Origin: an uncultured Aquimarina sp.
GTDB lineage: Bacteria; Bacteroidota; Bacteroidia; Flavobacteriales; Flavobacteriaceae
Assembly (NCBI GenBank): GCA_947498785.1
Contig: CANMLS010000004.1
Coordinates: 1 to 64,000, forward strand
Length of the DNA stretch: 64,000 nt
Direction of reading: 5' to 3'
A program made the translations under genes and the position numbers. Positions 28,807-37,794 of this stretch are shown here, in pieces. The notes beneath the pieces were generated by a model, which did no database searches, was not told the origin of the DNA, and saw only the letters and a program-made list of their open reading frames with translations. The stretch's first letter is position 1, and every line of letters starts with the position of its first letter.

Positions 28807-29748
28807 TTATTGTAAGATTTCTTTTAATGTACTACTAGATTTTAACTTTTGAATCATATTTCTTGTATGAATCAATCGACCTTTTTGATTAAGATGATAA
28901 ACACTATCATAGAAATATGAAGTTGGGTATACAAAATCATCAATATCCATTATCATTTCTATGTTTAAATTTTCTTCCATCCTTTTATGTGTTTTTTTAA
29001 GAGCAATTATATTGTTTTCATACTCTGACCTTTCATATGCTCCATAAGAAAAAACGACTTTTATCCCTTTTCTTTTTGCAAAAAGATAAAATTCATTCAG
29101 TAATTTAATTTTATCATCGCTATTATCTTTTATAATAGATTTACTCCCCAGTTTATCTTTTTTGACTAATTCTAAATGACTTATGGCATCACCATATTTA
29201 TTTATACCATTTCGGGTATAGATAGGATCGTTTTTAGCTTTTTTTATGATATTTGAAATTGTTTTTTTGAATAATATATGATGATTATCAAGCTTAAATT
29301 TTAATAAGGAACTCCAGTTGTCATTTTTTTCGTGGTAATATTTAAATGCAAATGAATTATAATATGCGGTCATCCTTTGTAATTCTCTATCGCCTTGTGA
29401 TGTCATTAAATGTTCTATAGATAAAACAATGATATCTTTAGAAGAAGCTACATCTCTTAATTCACTTAAAATAAAAGCTAACCCAAGTTTTGCGTGTAAC
29501 CCCAAATTAACTACATGAATATTTAACTCTTTTTCTATTTGTTGACTATCTATACCAAATACTAGATTAGAACCTCCTGCTAGTATTATTTTTTGCCCAT
29601 CGATATCTCTTATTCTTTGGTGTTTATCTGCCATCGAAGCTAGATATTCTGTAGTGTTTTTATGATTTTCTTCAAATGCAAATAAAATACATGCTAATAG
29701 TATTAATAAACTTAAAAATAAATAGCTTTTTATGATAAATTTTTTCAT
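28807..29748 (-). CDS. SGNH-like protein paired with an MBOAT acyltransferase
   Basis: 313 residues. One N-terminal membrane anchor (about 6-25, YLFLSLLILLACILFAF) precedes an extracytoplasmic domain. The probable block I is ILAGGSNLVFGIDS (about 55-68), with Ser as nucleophile in place of the usual GDS pattern, and a C-terminal DSVYHLNQKGR (about 280) carries the Asp-x-x-His pair of SGNH hydrolases (DltD/AlgJ-like). The gene ends 1 bp before the MBOAT gene region on the same strand. Such pairs move acyl groups, usually acetyl, from a membrane acyl carrier to a polysaccharide outside the cytoplasm. Confidence 0.7.
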   Translation of the reverse strand: MKKFIIKSYLFLSLLILLACILFAFEENHKNTTEYLASMADKHQRIRDIDGQKIILAGGSNLVFGIDSQQIEKELNIHVVNLGLHAKLGLAFILSELRDVASSKDIIVLSIEHLMTSQGDRELQRMTAYYNSFAFKYYHEKNDNWSSLLKFKLDNHHILFKKTISNIIKKAKNDPIYTRNGINKYGDAISHLELVKKDKLGSKSIIKDNSDDKIKLLNEFYLFAKRKGIKVVFSYGAYERSEYENNIIALKKTHKRMEENLNIEMIMDIDDFVYPTSYFYDSVYHLNQKGRLIHTRNMIQKLKSSSTLKEILQ

Positions 29749-29749
29749 A

Positions 29750-31186
29750 CTAAAATTGAAAATAAATAAATTGTTGTGCTTTACCCGAGTAATAAAATAT
29801 TATTCCGATTAACATGATGTAGCTTAGCCACCTAACAGGAAAGGAAAACTTGGTATTAATGCTTTCTATTGCAAATTCGCTTTTACGACCTAACCATTCT
29901 ACTATGATAAACAAGGCTATAAGTAACAGCACTTTTTTGGGAAATATTTCTGGGTATCTAAATAGTGATGAAGAAAAGACCTCCTGAATATAATTAAAAG
30001 CATGAGTTACATTATCTGCTCTAAAAAAAATCCAGGCAAAAACGGTAAGCCCAAAAGTGATTAAGATACTGATTAGTTCCCGAAAAGAGGGAAAAATACT
30101 ATTTGAAGCGACAACATCTAGATTTGAGCGATTCTTGTTTAATAATAGAAGAGGTAAAAAATATAGAGCATTTAACGCACCCCATATAATAAATGTCCAA
30201 TTGGCACCATGCCAAAACCCACTAACAAGAAAAATAATAAATGTATTTCTTATTTTCATCCAACTCCCCCCTCTGCTTCCTCCTAATGGAATATACAGGT
30301 AATCTCTAAACCATGTTGATAATGAAATATGCCAACGTCTCCAAAACTCAGCAATATCTCTCGAAAAGTATGGATAAGCAAAATTACGATTAAGATTGAA
30401 CCCAAATAATCTAGAGGTACCAATAGCAATATCGGAGTATCCAGAAAAATCGCCATAGATCTGAAATGTAAAAAATAAAGCTCCTAATATTAAGGTATTG
30501 CCCGAGAACATGTCAGAACTGTTAAATATTGTATTTGTATATTCTGCGCAAGTATCTGCAATAACTACTTTTTTGAATAAACCCCATAAGATTTGTCGTA
30601 AACCATCTGTCGCTTTTTGGTAACTGAAAACTCTTTTTTTATAAAATTGAGGTAATAGATTGGTAGCTCTTTCTATTGGCCCCGCGACCAACTGAGGGAA
30701 GAAAGCAACAAAAGCAGAAAATGCAACAAAAGATTTTGTGGGTTCTAATTTATTACGGTAAACATCAATCGTATAGCTTAGCGTTTGAAAAGTATAAAAA
30801 CTAATTCCGACAGGAAGAATAATGTTAAGTGAATTAGCTTTGATTTCTATTCCAAAAAACATAAAAGCATCGATAAAGTTATCTAAAAAAAAATTATAAT
30901 ATTTAAAAAAACCTAAAAACCCAAGATTGACGAATATACTTGTCCAGAGTAATAGTTTTCGTTTAGATACTTCTTGATATTTTTTTAATCCCAATCCAAC
31001 CGAATAATCGACAAGGCTACTAAAAAAAATCAATGATAAAAACTTCCAATCCCACCAGCCATAGAAAATATAGCTAGCGATAACTATAAGGAGGTTTTGT
31101 ATTTTTAGGTTTTTATTAAATACAAACCAATACAATACAAATACAATTGGTATAAATAAAGCAAAATCGATTGAATTAAAGATCAT
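29750..31186 (-). CDS. MBOAT-family O-acyltransferase (AlgI/DltB-like)
   Basis: 478 residues, about 11-12 membrane segments. The family signature includes PVGISFYTFQTLSYTIDVYR (about 125-145), YGDFSGYSDIAIG (about 245), EFWRRWHISLSTWFRDYLYI (about 280-300) and the catalytic-His motif FLVSGFWHGANWTFIIWG (about 320-337). It passes acetyl groups across the inner membrane for O-acetylation of the polysaccharide. Its start overlaps the stop of the deacetylase-like gene by 4 bp, and the SGNH partner follows directly. Confidence 0.92.
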   Translation of the reverse strand: MIFNSIDFALFIPIVFVLYWFVFNKNLKIQNLLIVIASYIFYGWWDWKFLSLIFFSSLVDYSVGLGLKKYQEVSKRKLLLWTSIFVNLGFLGFFKYYNFFLDNFIDAFMFFGIEIKANSLNIILPVGISFYTFQTLSYTIDVYRNKLEPTKSFVAFSAFVAFFPQLVAGPIERATNLLPQFYKKRVFSYQKATDGLRQILWGLFKKVVIADTCAEYTNTIFNSSDMFSGNTLILGALFFTFQIYGDFSGYSDIAIGTSRLFGFNLNRNFAYPYFSRDIAEFWRRWHISLSTWFRDYLYIPLGGSRGGSWMKIRNTFIIFLVSGFWHGANWTFIIWGALNALYFLPLLLLNKNRSNLDVVASNSIFPSFRELISILITFGLTVFAWIFFRADNVTHAFNYIQEVFSSSLFRYPEIFPKKVLLLIALFIIVEWLGRKSEFAIESINTKFSFPVRWLSYIMLIGIIFYYSGKAQQFIYFQF

Positions 31187-31944
31187 AATTGAGTTTTAAC
31201 GAATAAATGCCTTTTTACTACATTTTTTACATTTTGAAAAACCAATTCTTTACTCCATTTTAGAATGTTATCGTTCCATCTTTGTGGATGAAAAGTAAAC
31301 ATCGTCTGATCAGGGAAAACATCGGCATTTATAACATCAATAATTTCAGATGTACTATGAAATTTTCGTGTAAATCCAGTATTTACCCGATCTCTTACAC
31401 TTGTTTTGTGTCCATCCCATTTTCTTCCTGTATCTGTGATATAGAATACCTTATTATAGTCTACATCAAAATAAGGTTCGGCAATAATATCATAATCTTG
31501 ATATTTATATTTTTTCCAAAGGCTTTTGGAATCATATTTTGATAATGGGGAGCCATGCATACAAATTGTAGAAACGGGAGCAAGAGTTCTAAGTGCCGAA
31601 AGATTTGATTCAAAATCATGGATTCCTGATCGAAAATTACCATGGGTAGTCGTTAAGCATTCATAATGATAGCCTATTTCATGTCCTAGATTTGCTATTT
31701 CTTTAATAATTTTTTTATCCCAACTTTGTGGAACAGCTCTAAAATAATATGTTCCTTTAATTCCCTTTGATGCTTGGATTTGTGCAAAAACTAGTGAATT
31801 CTTTGGTAATAAATCTACATCATGTCTAAGAATTATACTTTTTTTCTCAGGTTTTAGAATAAATTCCTCAAATGTCTGAAACTGGTAATTACAGCTCATT
31901 AGTGCTTTTAATAACTCTCTATATTTTTGTACAGTAAAATCCAT
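31183..31944 (-). CDS. Polysaccharide deacetylase-like (NodB fold) protein
   Basis: 253 residues, no signal peptide. SIILRHDVDLLPKNS (about 35-50) gives the paired Asp of NodB motif 1, GHEIGYHYE (about 90-98) resembles motif 2 with its metal-binding His, and TFHPQRW (about 225) stands near the expected last motif. CMHGSPLSKYD is a further conserved stretch. Relatives in capsule loci are annotated as WalW-like or polysaccharide deacetylase family. It probably acts in the cytoplasm on a sugar precursor or lipid-linked unit. It overlaps the MBOAT gene by 4 bp and abuts the DUF354 gene. Confidence 0.7.
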   Translation of the reverse strand: MDFTVQKYRELLKALMSCNYQFQTFEEFILKPEKKSIILRHDVDLLPKNSLVFAQIQASKGIKGTYYFRAVPQSWDKKIIKEIANLGHEIGYHYECLTTTHGNFRSGIHDFESNLSALRTLAPVSTICMHGSPLSKYDSKSLWKKYKYQDYDIIAEPYFDVDYNKVFYITDTGRKWDGHKTSVRDRVNTGFTRKFHSTSEIIDVINADVFPDQTMFTFHPQRWNDNILKWSKELVFQNVKNVVKRHLFVKTQL

Positions 31945-33011
31945 TATCTATATTCAAATTGTATTTTTGGATTATTATTTATTACTTTTTTACTTTGCGG
32001 ATAATTCTCTACAAACCATACCAAAAAAGCGGTAAGATTAATTTTATTCTTCAGAAGTTTTTGACGTCTTTTTGCAAATGTTTTTTTTAAATCGGGTATT
32101 TTTTCTATTTCCTTAATTTTTTCCATAACTCCTTTTTCATTTTGAAAATTGAAGACTAGTCCATATTTTTCTTGGTCTTCATTATAGGATCTTCGAATAG
32201 AATTTACATAAATCGAAGGTGTGCCCAAGACTCCTGATTCTGCAGCCATTGTAGCTCCTTCACCGATAAAAAACTCAGCACCTGCTAGAACTTCATGAAT
32301 CTCTTCTGGAGAAATTTGGATTTTATATTTATGATACTTTTTTGGCAAATATCCTTCTGATGTTATAAATGTTTTATAACGAGATGTCAAATAATCAATG
32401 ATTCTACTTTTTTCTTTTTCTGAAAAACCTTTTTGCCCTTTATCATGAGAGGCGTTCCAGGAAACAAATCGAAGGACTACATATTTATCATCAGGAGATA
32501 ATTTTAGAATTGAATTATAATTACCAGTTACATTAAAATAATTTGGATGTAAGTATGCCAATTCGTGGTAGGATTGGTAGCGAATTTGTTTTTCCCCTAA
32601 ATCTTCAACTAATACATCGGGAGTGAGTACACAAGATGTAAAAGGAAGATATAACTTCATTTGTTCCCAGTTTCCAGAATCTTCTAAAGATATATGTGGC
32701 TTTCTAAGTATAAATGATGCATGTGCAGCATAGGGAGAGCCATGACTCATAAAAATATCGGGTTTAAATTTTAATCCTTGAATAATTTCGAGGATATCAA
32801 ACTTTAGTAATCCAAATAATTTTCCTGAGGTAGTATTATATTTTTTACCAAATGACACAAAACGAAGTCCAGCGGTTTTTAATAACTCAATTTCAAATTC
32901 TTTTTCCCGGCATGTAAAAAGAAATTCATGTCCTTTTTTTTGCATCTCAAAGGCGAAGTTTTTGAACAAATGAACATGACCTGGATGACCTATGTCAATA
33001 AGTACTTTCAT
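31944..33011 (-). CDS. DUF354 protein, glycosyltransferase-B-like
   Basis: 355 residues. The DUF354 signature is at the start (MKVLIDIGHPGHVHLFKNFA) and continues with KPDIFMSHGSPYAAHASF (about 85-102) and SLEDSGNW; GEGATMAAESGVLGTPSIYV (about 250-270) resembles the nucleotide-sugar-binding region of GT-B enzymes such as WecB. DUF354 proteins occur in capsule and S-layer glycan loci and are presumed glycosyltransferases or epimerase-like enzymes; the exact reaction is not established. It lies directly upstream of the deacetylase-like gene and 24 bp downstream of the FemAB-like gene. Confidence 0.75.
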   Translation of the reverse strand: MKVLIDIGHPGHVHLFKNFAFEMQKKGHEFLFTCREKEFEIELLKTAGLRFVSFGKKYNTTSGKLFGLLKFDILEIIQGLKFKPDIFMSHGSPYAAHASFILRKPHISLEDSGNWEQMKLYLPFTSCVLTPDVLVEDLGEKQIRYQSYHELAYLHPNYFNVTGNYNSILKLSPDDKYVVLRFVSWNASHDKGQKGFSEKEKSRIIDYLTSRYKTFITSEGYLPKKYHKYKIQISPEEIHEVLAGAEFFIGEGATMAAESGVLGTPSIYVNSIRRSYNEDQEKYGLVFNFQNEKGVMEKIKEIEKIPDLKKTFAKRRQKLLKNKINLTAFLVWFVENYPQSKKVINNNPKIQFEYR

Positions 33012-33035
33012 ACTAAGTTTAGTTTTTATTTACCA

Positions 33036-34043
33036 TTATTTTTTTCCTTTTAATACTTTAACTGCCTTTTTACCTATACTGTATAAAAACGGATTAGCAA
33101 CATAGATAAACCTACCATGTTCGACTAAATCACCTCCAAATTTTGATTTGAATTCTCTAACTCCGTAATCTTCATCAGGTTTTCCTGCTCCCATAAAATC
33201 AAAACGTTTGATATTATTGTTACAAGCGTATGATATCCCAGACCATATTGCCAAGGTACTGGCAAATATATTTTTGTGTACCTTGTCTTTTCCGCATGCA
33301 TACCATTCATACATTACTTTATTCTTAAAAACAGGACAGATTACGCCTCCTATGACTTCATCTTTGTAAAATACTAAGAGAAATTTTGCAAGTTTCTGAC
33401 TCCATAGCGTAATAAAAAAATATAACTCTGGAAGAGGCGTTTTTACCTTTTCTTTGTATAAATCACTAAGGATTGTATAATATGCTTCGATTTCTTTTTG
33501 GTGTTTGGCCTGTCTGAAGGAAGCGCCTTCTTTTAGACTTTTTTTAATATCCCTTAGTTTACCTTTACTTAATTTTTGTTGTATTTTTTCTTCGGTATCA
33601 CATTTTAGATGAAAGTTTAAATGAGGATGATACTCAAATCCAATAGAACTCAAAATCTCTTTAAAATTTGAATAATCATTAAAATTTCGTGTTTCAATAT
33701 AAATTACCTTGTTTTTTAAATAATTAATTACCGTTTTGAATAGAGTTAAAATGTGTGGTTTCTCAACATTGGCAGAAAGAATAGGGCCTCCATAAATGAT
33801 TGCTCTGCGGGTAAAATGCGATTTAATTCCATTTTCCTTTTGGATAATACCAGAAACAAAAGCGGTAATTTTATGATCACATTCTATCGCAAAAGTAAAT
33901 GTTTCTACTCCGACAGTATTAAAAAAGTGAAGAGCTTCTGGAGTTTGAAAGAACCCCCCGTAATCACTTTCAAAAATTTCCTTTTTTTGTTCAGGATTTA
34001 GCTGCTTTAAACTAGTATATATCTTAAGTGTTTTGGTTGTCAT
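33036..34043 (-). CDS. FemAB/GNAT-fold acyl- or aminoacyl-transferase
   Basis: 335 residues, soluble. The C-terminal half matches the GNAT_6/FemAB-like fold: LSKGKLRDIKKSLKEGASFR (about 158-177), FLLVFYKDEVIGGVICPVF (about 217-235), YEWYACGKD, and RFDFMGAGKPDEDYGVREFK followed by SKFGG (about 283-307). Proteins of this kind add amino acids to peptidoglycan (FemA, from aminoacyl-tRNA) or occur in exopolysaccharide loci next to NodB-like deacetylases and asparagine-synthetase-like proteins, as here. The donor and acceptor are unknown. Its ATG overlaps the upstream GT4 stop by 4 bp. Confidence 0.75.
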   Translation of the reverse strand: MTTKTLKIYTSLKQLNPEQKKEIFESDYGGFFQTPEALHFFNTVGVETFTFAIECDHKITAFVSGIIQKENGIKSHFTRRAIIYGGPILSANVEKPHILTLFKTVINYLKNKVIYIETRNFNDYSNFKEILSSIGFEYHPHLNFHLKCDTEEKIQQKLSKGKLRDIKKSLKEGASFRQAKHQKEIEAYYTILSDLYKEKVKTPLPELYFFITLWSQKLAKFLLVFYKDEVIGGVICPVFKNKVMYEWYACGKDKVHKNIFASTLAIWSGISYACNNNIKRFDFMGAGKPDEDYGVREFKSKFGGDLVEHGRFIYVANPFLYSIGKKAVKVLKGKK

Positions 34044-34957
34044 AAGGCGTCGTTATAAATGGTTATTAGTTTGAGAGCAATAACTTCTGAGTTAAGGTGG
34101 GCAATATGATTTCTACCTTCTGGTTGTTGTACATATTGAAGAGCTTTATCAATTTTATCTGCAATTTCTGCGGTATTAAAGCTCGTTACATAACATCCTA
34201 CTGTGTTTCCGATAATTTCTTTTATATCGCCAACATCGACAGCTACAATTTTACAGTTACACGCCATTGCTTCCTTGATGACGTTAGGAGAGCCTTCCCA
34301 ATGACTGGTAAGAAGAATTACATCTGCTGCATTAAAATATGCGGGCATTTGAATATTAGGAATATCCATAAGTGAATGAAGTTCTACATCTTTATGATGA
34401 AGTAACTCAAAAGCACTTTGGGCTAAGCGATAATTTTTTACTTTCCTTTTTGGATTTGCTGCAAAAAGCACATGTTGTTTGTTTGGGTTCCAACCAGTAA
34501 TTTCTACAGCTTCTTTTTTTGAAAACGGTCTAAATTTTTGAAAATCTACACCGTTTGGTAAAACGGTTGTTGTTTTAATACCACAAGACGTTTTCATATC
34601 TTGAGATTTTACTATGATCTTTTTCCAAAAAAAGAGATTGAAGATTTTGATGATATATCTAAGTAGAAAAGAAGCTTTAACATCACTACCCATTAATGAA
34701 ACAATTAATGGTCGTCCTCCTGCTAAGGCAGCAACGGCAGCGCTAAGTGAATAGTGTGCGTGTACGATATCATAAGAATGAGATCGAAGAAATTTTCTAA
34801 GTATAAAAATATGTTTAAAATATCCTTTGAACCCTTTGCCTTTTATGGTAAAAAAAGAAACACGATGCCCTAGCTTAATCAGAGAATTACCTTGATTAAA
34901 AACAATTGGGGATATCCCGTTTTTTGTATTTCCGCTACTTATAAAAAGTATCTCCAT
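34040..34957 (-). CDS. Glycosyltransferase family 4
   Basis: 305 residues, slightly short for the family. A GT-B fold: N-terminal ISSGNTKNGISPIVFNQGNS and SYDIVHAHYSLSAAVAAL (about 60-77), then TTTVLPNGVDFQKFRPF (about 128-144), and the donor-binding motif HWEGSPNVIKEAMACNCKIV (about 218-237), with the Glu residues typical of retaining GT4 enzymes. It adds one sugar to the lipid-linked repeat unit at the cytoplasmic face. It overlaps the FemAB-like gene by 4 bp. Confidence 0.9.
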   Translation of the reverse strand: MEILFISSGNTKNGISPIVFNQGNSLIKLGHRVSFFTIKGKGFKGYFKHIFILRKFLRSHSYDIVHAHYSLSAAVAALAGGRPLIVSLMGSDVKASFLLRYIIKIFNLFFWKKIIVKSQDMKTSCGIKTTTVLPNGVDFQKFRPFSKKEAVEITGWNPNKQHVLFAANPKRKVKNYRLAQSAFELLHHKDVELHSLMDIPNIQMPAYFNAADVILLTSHWEGSPNVIKEAMACNCKIVAVDVGDIKEIIGNTVGCYVTSFNTAEIADKIDKALQYVQQPEGRNHIAHLNSEVIALKLITIYNDAL

Positions 34958-34980
34958 GGAGAGTATTGTTTTTTTAACTT

Positions 34981-36039
34981 TTAGCTATGATATATATGTT
35001 CAGCATTTTTTATATCCTTTTTTTCTAAGTATTGGATAATGCTGTCGGCATATACTTTTTCTATTTCTAATTTGTTGGCTATAAAATCCCAACCTTCATT
35101 TTTTAGCATAAAATATCCTTCAGAATAAGGAATACCAGCAGTGCCAAAATATAATGACTGAAACTCAATAAGATAAAACTCGGTACCATCAAATACAATA
35201 TCGATCGAGATATGAGGAACATTCATCTTAGTATAGATTTCTTGCGCAAAATCAAAAAGACCATCTGGAGCTTCTGCTTCTAGTCCGTAGAAATAATTAT
35301 CGTACCCACCCCCGCTGGCTTTAATACCACGTCCTTTTAATAAAGGTCTTTTAAATACATATAGTTTTTCACCAAAAATGTAAATTTTCCAATCATTTTG
35401 AAGATTAGGAATAAATTCCTGTAGTATAAATTTTTGTCGATATAAGGATTCTCTTATATAACCTTTGTGCTTAAGAGATCTACCATAATCTCTAAGATCT
35501 TTATTGTAATCACGCTGATTTATTTGTTTAATCTTAGTAATTAACTCTTTTTCTGTTTTTATAAGAGATACCCCAGTTCCAGAGGCACCTTCAGAAGTCT
35601 TGAAAACAATGGGGTAGATAATGGTATCTAGATGCATTAAAAGATCTTTCATAGAACCAAAGACCCGTGCGCTAATATTATTTGTCAGGCCTTCAAATTC
35701 TCTCATGAGTTCCATAAAAACCTTATTATTGTTAGCTCTAAGATGCTTATAGGAAGGAATTACGTTAGCTCCTGAAAGTTCTAAGGCAAAGATCACATCT
35801 TCTATATAAGATTTATATTTATATCCAATATCTTCAGAAGAAGTATAGATTATGTTTTTACCAGTATAAGTGTCTTTGCTAAGATTAATTTCATTGAGAT
35901 ACATGTATTCTAGTCGAAAATCTAATTCATTAAAATAGGTCGATAACTTATCTTTGTCCATTCCACTACGATATGGAATATCAAAATGTTTAGAACCAAA
36001 TTTTGCTTTATAATCCATTAACACTATTAAAGACTTCAT
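34981..36039 (-). CDS. ATP-grasp ligase-like protein
   Basis: 352 residues, soluble. The ATP-grasp core is visible: YPIVFKTSEGASGTGVSLIK (about 137-156) is the glycine-rich loop, KFILQEFIPNLQNDWKIYIF (about 203-222) is the next strand pair, and ISIDIVFDGTEFYLIEFQ (about 278-295) carries acidic metal ligands. ATP-grasp enzymes form amide bonds through acyl phosphates. The gene starts inside the end of the asparagine-synthetase-like gene (32-bp overlap), so the two are surely co-translated. Together they suggest addition of an amino acid or peptide to a sugar acid; the substrate is unknown. Confidence 0.78.
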   Translation of the reverse strand: MKSLIVLMDYKAKFGSKHFDIPYRSGMDKDKLSTYFNELDFRLEYMYLNEINLSKDTYTGKNIIYTSSEDIGYKYKSYIEDVIFALELSGANVIPSYKHLRANNNKVFMELMREFEGLTNNISARVFGSMKDLLMHLDTIIYPIVFKTSEGASGTGVSLIKTEKELITKIKQINQRDYNKDLRDYGRSLKHKGYIRESLYRQKFILQEFIPNLQNDWKIYIFGEKLYVFKRPLLKGRGIKASGGGYDNYFYGLEAEAPDGLFDFAQEIYTKMNVPHISIDIVFDGTEFYLIEFQSLYFGTAGIPYSEGYFMLKNEGWDFIANKLEIEKVYADSIIQYLEKKDIKNAEHIYHS

Positions 36040-37783
36040 AGGAGTTTATTTTTGATGAAACAGGCTGATTAGAATTGGATAAATTATATAATATCGATAA
36101 AGACATTAATAAGGTGTCACGATGTTTTTCTGGAGTATACGGTGATAAATTAGTAAGTAATATGTTTAACATTTTGGTATCAAAAAAAGATTGTTCGCTA
36201 TTAATTATTAAATGCAGCTTTTCTTCATTTGCTTTTATTCCCGAGATGATCCCTAAATTATCTAAATTGGTTTTAGTTACTTTTTTAAGTAGTTTTTTCT
36301 TTAAAAATGGGAGAATAATATTGTGGATATATTTAATATCCCTTACATCGATGGGTCGATACCCTTTTCCTGTTGTTTGGTTGTAAATTTGTCTATTGGT
36401 TTTTTTTATAATATCGGTATACAGATACTGACCCTTCATTCTTTTTAAGGGATTGTCGGTAAAAAAATCGTTATTGGCTCCAGCATATTTTGTTGTAAGT
36501 AATTTTTTTACAAAATTGTAATCTAGAAACGGAGTTCTAACCGTGAGATGTTTCTGTTGTATACAAATCCATTGACCAAAGAATTTTCTAAAGATTTCCT
36601 CGAATACAAAAATGTAAAATTGTTGATTTTTTGAAATATTTTGAGGAAGGGATTTTTTGTAAATTATGACCTCTTCAATAAGCTCATTTAGTTCTTTTGT
36701 GAATTCATTTTTATTTAAAACCACAAGAGGCTTGGCATTTTTTAAAATTTCTCTTAATTCGTCGTCATCTTGTATTTTAAAAACATTTGCTAATGCTTGT
36801 GAGGTTACTGCGCCTGTTGAATGTAATGCTCTAAATAATTCACTTCCTGCAGCTCCTGATATAAGGTGATTTGAATTTTTAGAAATTTTCTTTGTACTAT
36901 ATAAAAAATGAGGATATAAAAATCCATTTCCCATATAACCCGATGTAGTATATTCGAGGGCATTTTTGTAATACTCGGATGATATATAATCGATATCACC
37001 AAGATCAAAATATTGATACGGTATTTTTAGCGAATTAGCATTGGCATTTGGTATACTAACATCGTCATTTTCTGGCCTTCCAAAAGAAAAGGTTTTAAAT
37101 TTTTGTTGATGATAACTAGCACAGCTTACCAATGTTCTGCCATCAAAACCACCCGTAAAAGCAATGTCAAATTCTTCTTCTGGGAAATAGTCTTTTACAG
37201 TCTCTATAAATAAATCACTTAATTGATTAGCGATCTTTTTTCCACCTTTTGGAACTAAAACAAATAAATTAGAGATGTCAAAATGTTTGGTAATAGTGAT
37301 CTTGCTGTTTTTTAGAGTGATAAAAGAATGACAAGCGAGTAAGGTGATATTTTTGTAAAGTGTTCGATTAAAAAAGCCATAATTAAATAAAAGGTTCTCT
37401 AAAATATATTTTTTATCGATCTCTGGTTTTGTATTGGTATATTCACAAATAAGGGATAACGAAGATGAAATTATACATTCATCGGCAGTGTAATAAACGG
37501 GTAGCATGCTAAAAAAGCTGTTATATATTTTTATTGAGCTTTCCTTTACAATTATTGCATAAAAATGACCTCGTAGTTTAGAAATCTCATTATCATTAGT
37601 ACTAAAAATTTCTTCAATGGCTCCAATATAATCTCCAATAATTATGATCTTATTGTTTCCAATATTATATTCAGAATAGTTTGCTTTGGTTACCAATAAG
37701 GACCAATTTTTATTTAACCTAAGCTGGTTTTTTTTCTCTGATTTTGGAATCCGTTTATTATGAAGTAGTACAAAGTCGCTCAT
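36008..37783 (-). CDS. Asparagine-synthetase-like protein lacking the glutaminase cysteine
   Basis: 591 residues. The N-terminal half resembles the Ntn glutaminase domain (GDYIGAIEEIF, LRGHFYAIIV, ISSSLSLICEYT), but residue 2 is Ser (MSDF), not the catalytic Cys, so it cannot release ammonia from glutamine. The synthetase half has the P-loop in altered form, FDIAFTGGFDGRTLVSC (about 200-216) instead of SGGxDSS, then FKTFSFGRPENDD and ISGAAGSELF (about 305-315). Relatives sit in exopolysaccharide loci, and lasso-peptide cyclases show the fold can join other amines. It probably adenylates a carboxylate and joins it to an unknown amine. It overlaps the ATP-grasp gene by 32 bp. Confidence 0.82.
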   Translation of the reverse strand: MSDFVLLHNKRIPKSEKKNQLRLNKNWSLLVTKANYSEYNIGNNKIIIIGDYIGAIEEIFSTNDNEISKLRGHFYAIIVKESSIKIYNSFFSMLPVYYTADECIISSSLSLICEYTNTKPEIDKKYILENLLFNYGFFNRTLYKNITLLACHSFITLKNSKITITKHFDISNLFVLVPKGGKKIANQLSDLFIETVKDYFPEEEFDIAFTGGFDGRTLVSCASYHQQKFKTFSFGRPENDDVSIPNANANSLKIPYQYFDLGDIDYISSEYYKNALEYTTSGYMGNGFLYPHFLYSTKKISKNSNHLISGAAGSELFRALHSTGAVTSQALANVFKIQDDDELREILKNAKPLVVLNKNEFTKELNELIEEVIIYKKSLPQNISKNQQFYIFVFEEIFRKFFGQWICIQQKHLTVRTPFLDYNFVKKLLTTKYAGANNDFFTDNPLKRMKGQYLYTDIIKKTNRQIYNQTTGKGYRPIDVRDIKYIHNIILPFLKKKLLKKVTKTNLDNLGIISGIKANEEKLHLIINSEQSFFDTKMLNILLTNLSPYTPEKHRDTLLMSLSILYNLSNSNQPVSSKINSYEVFNSVNGL

Positions 37784-37794
37784 AGTTTTTCTGT

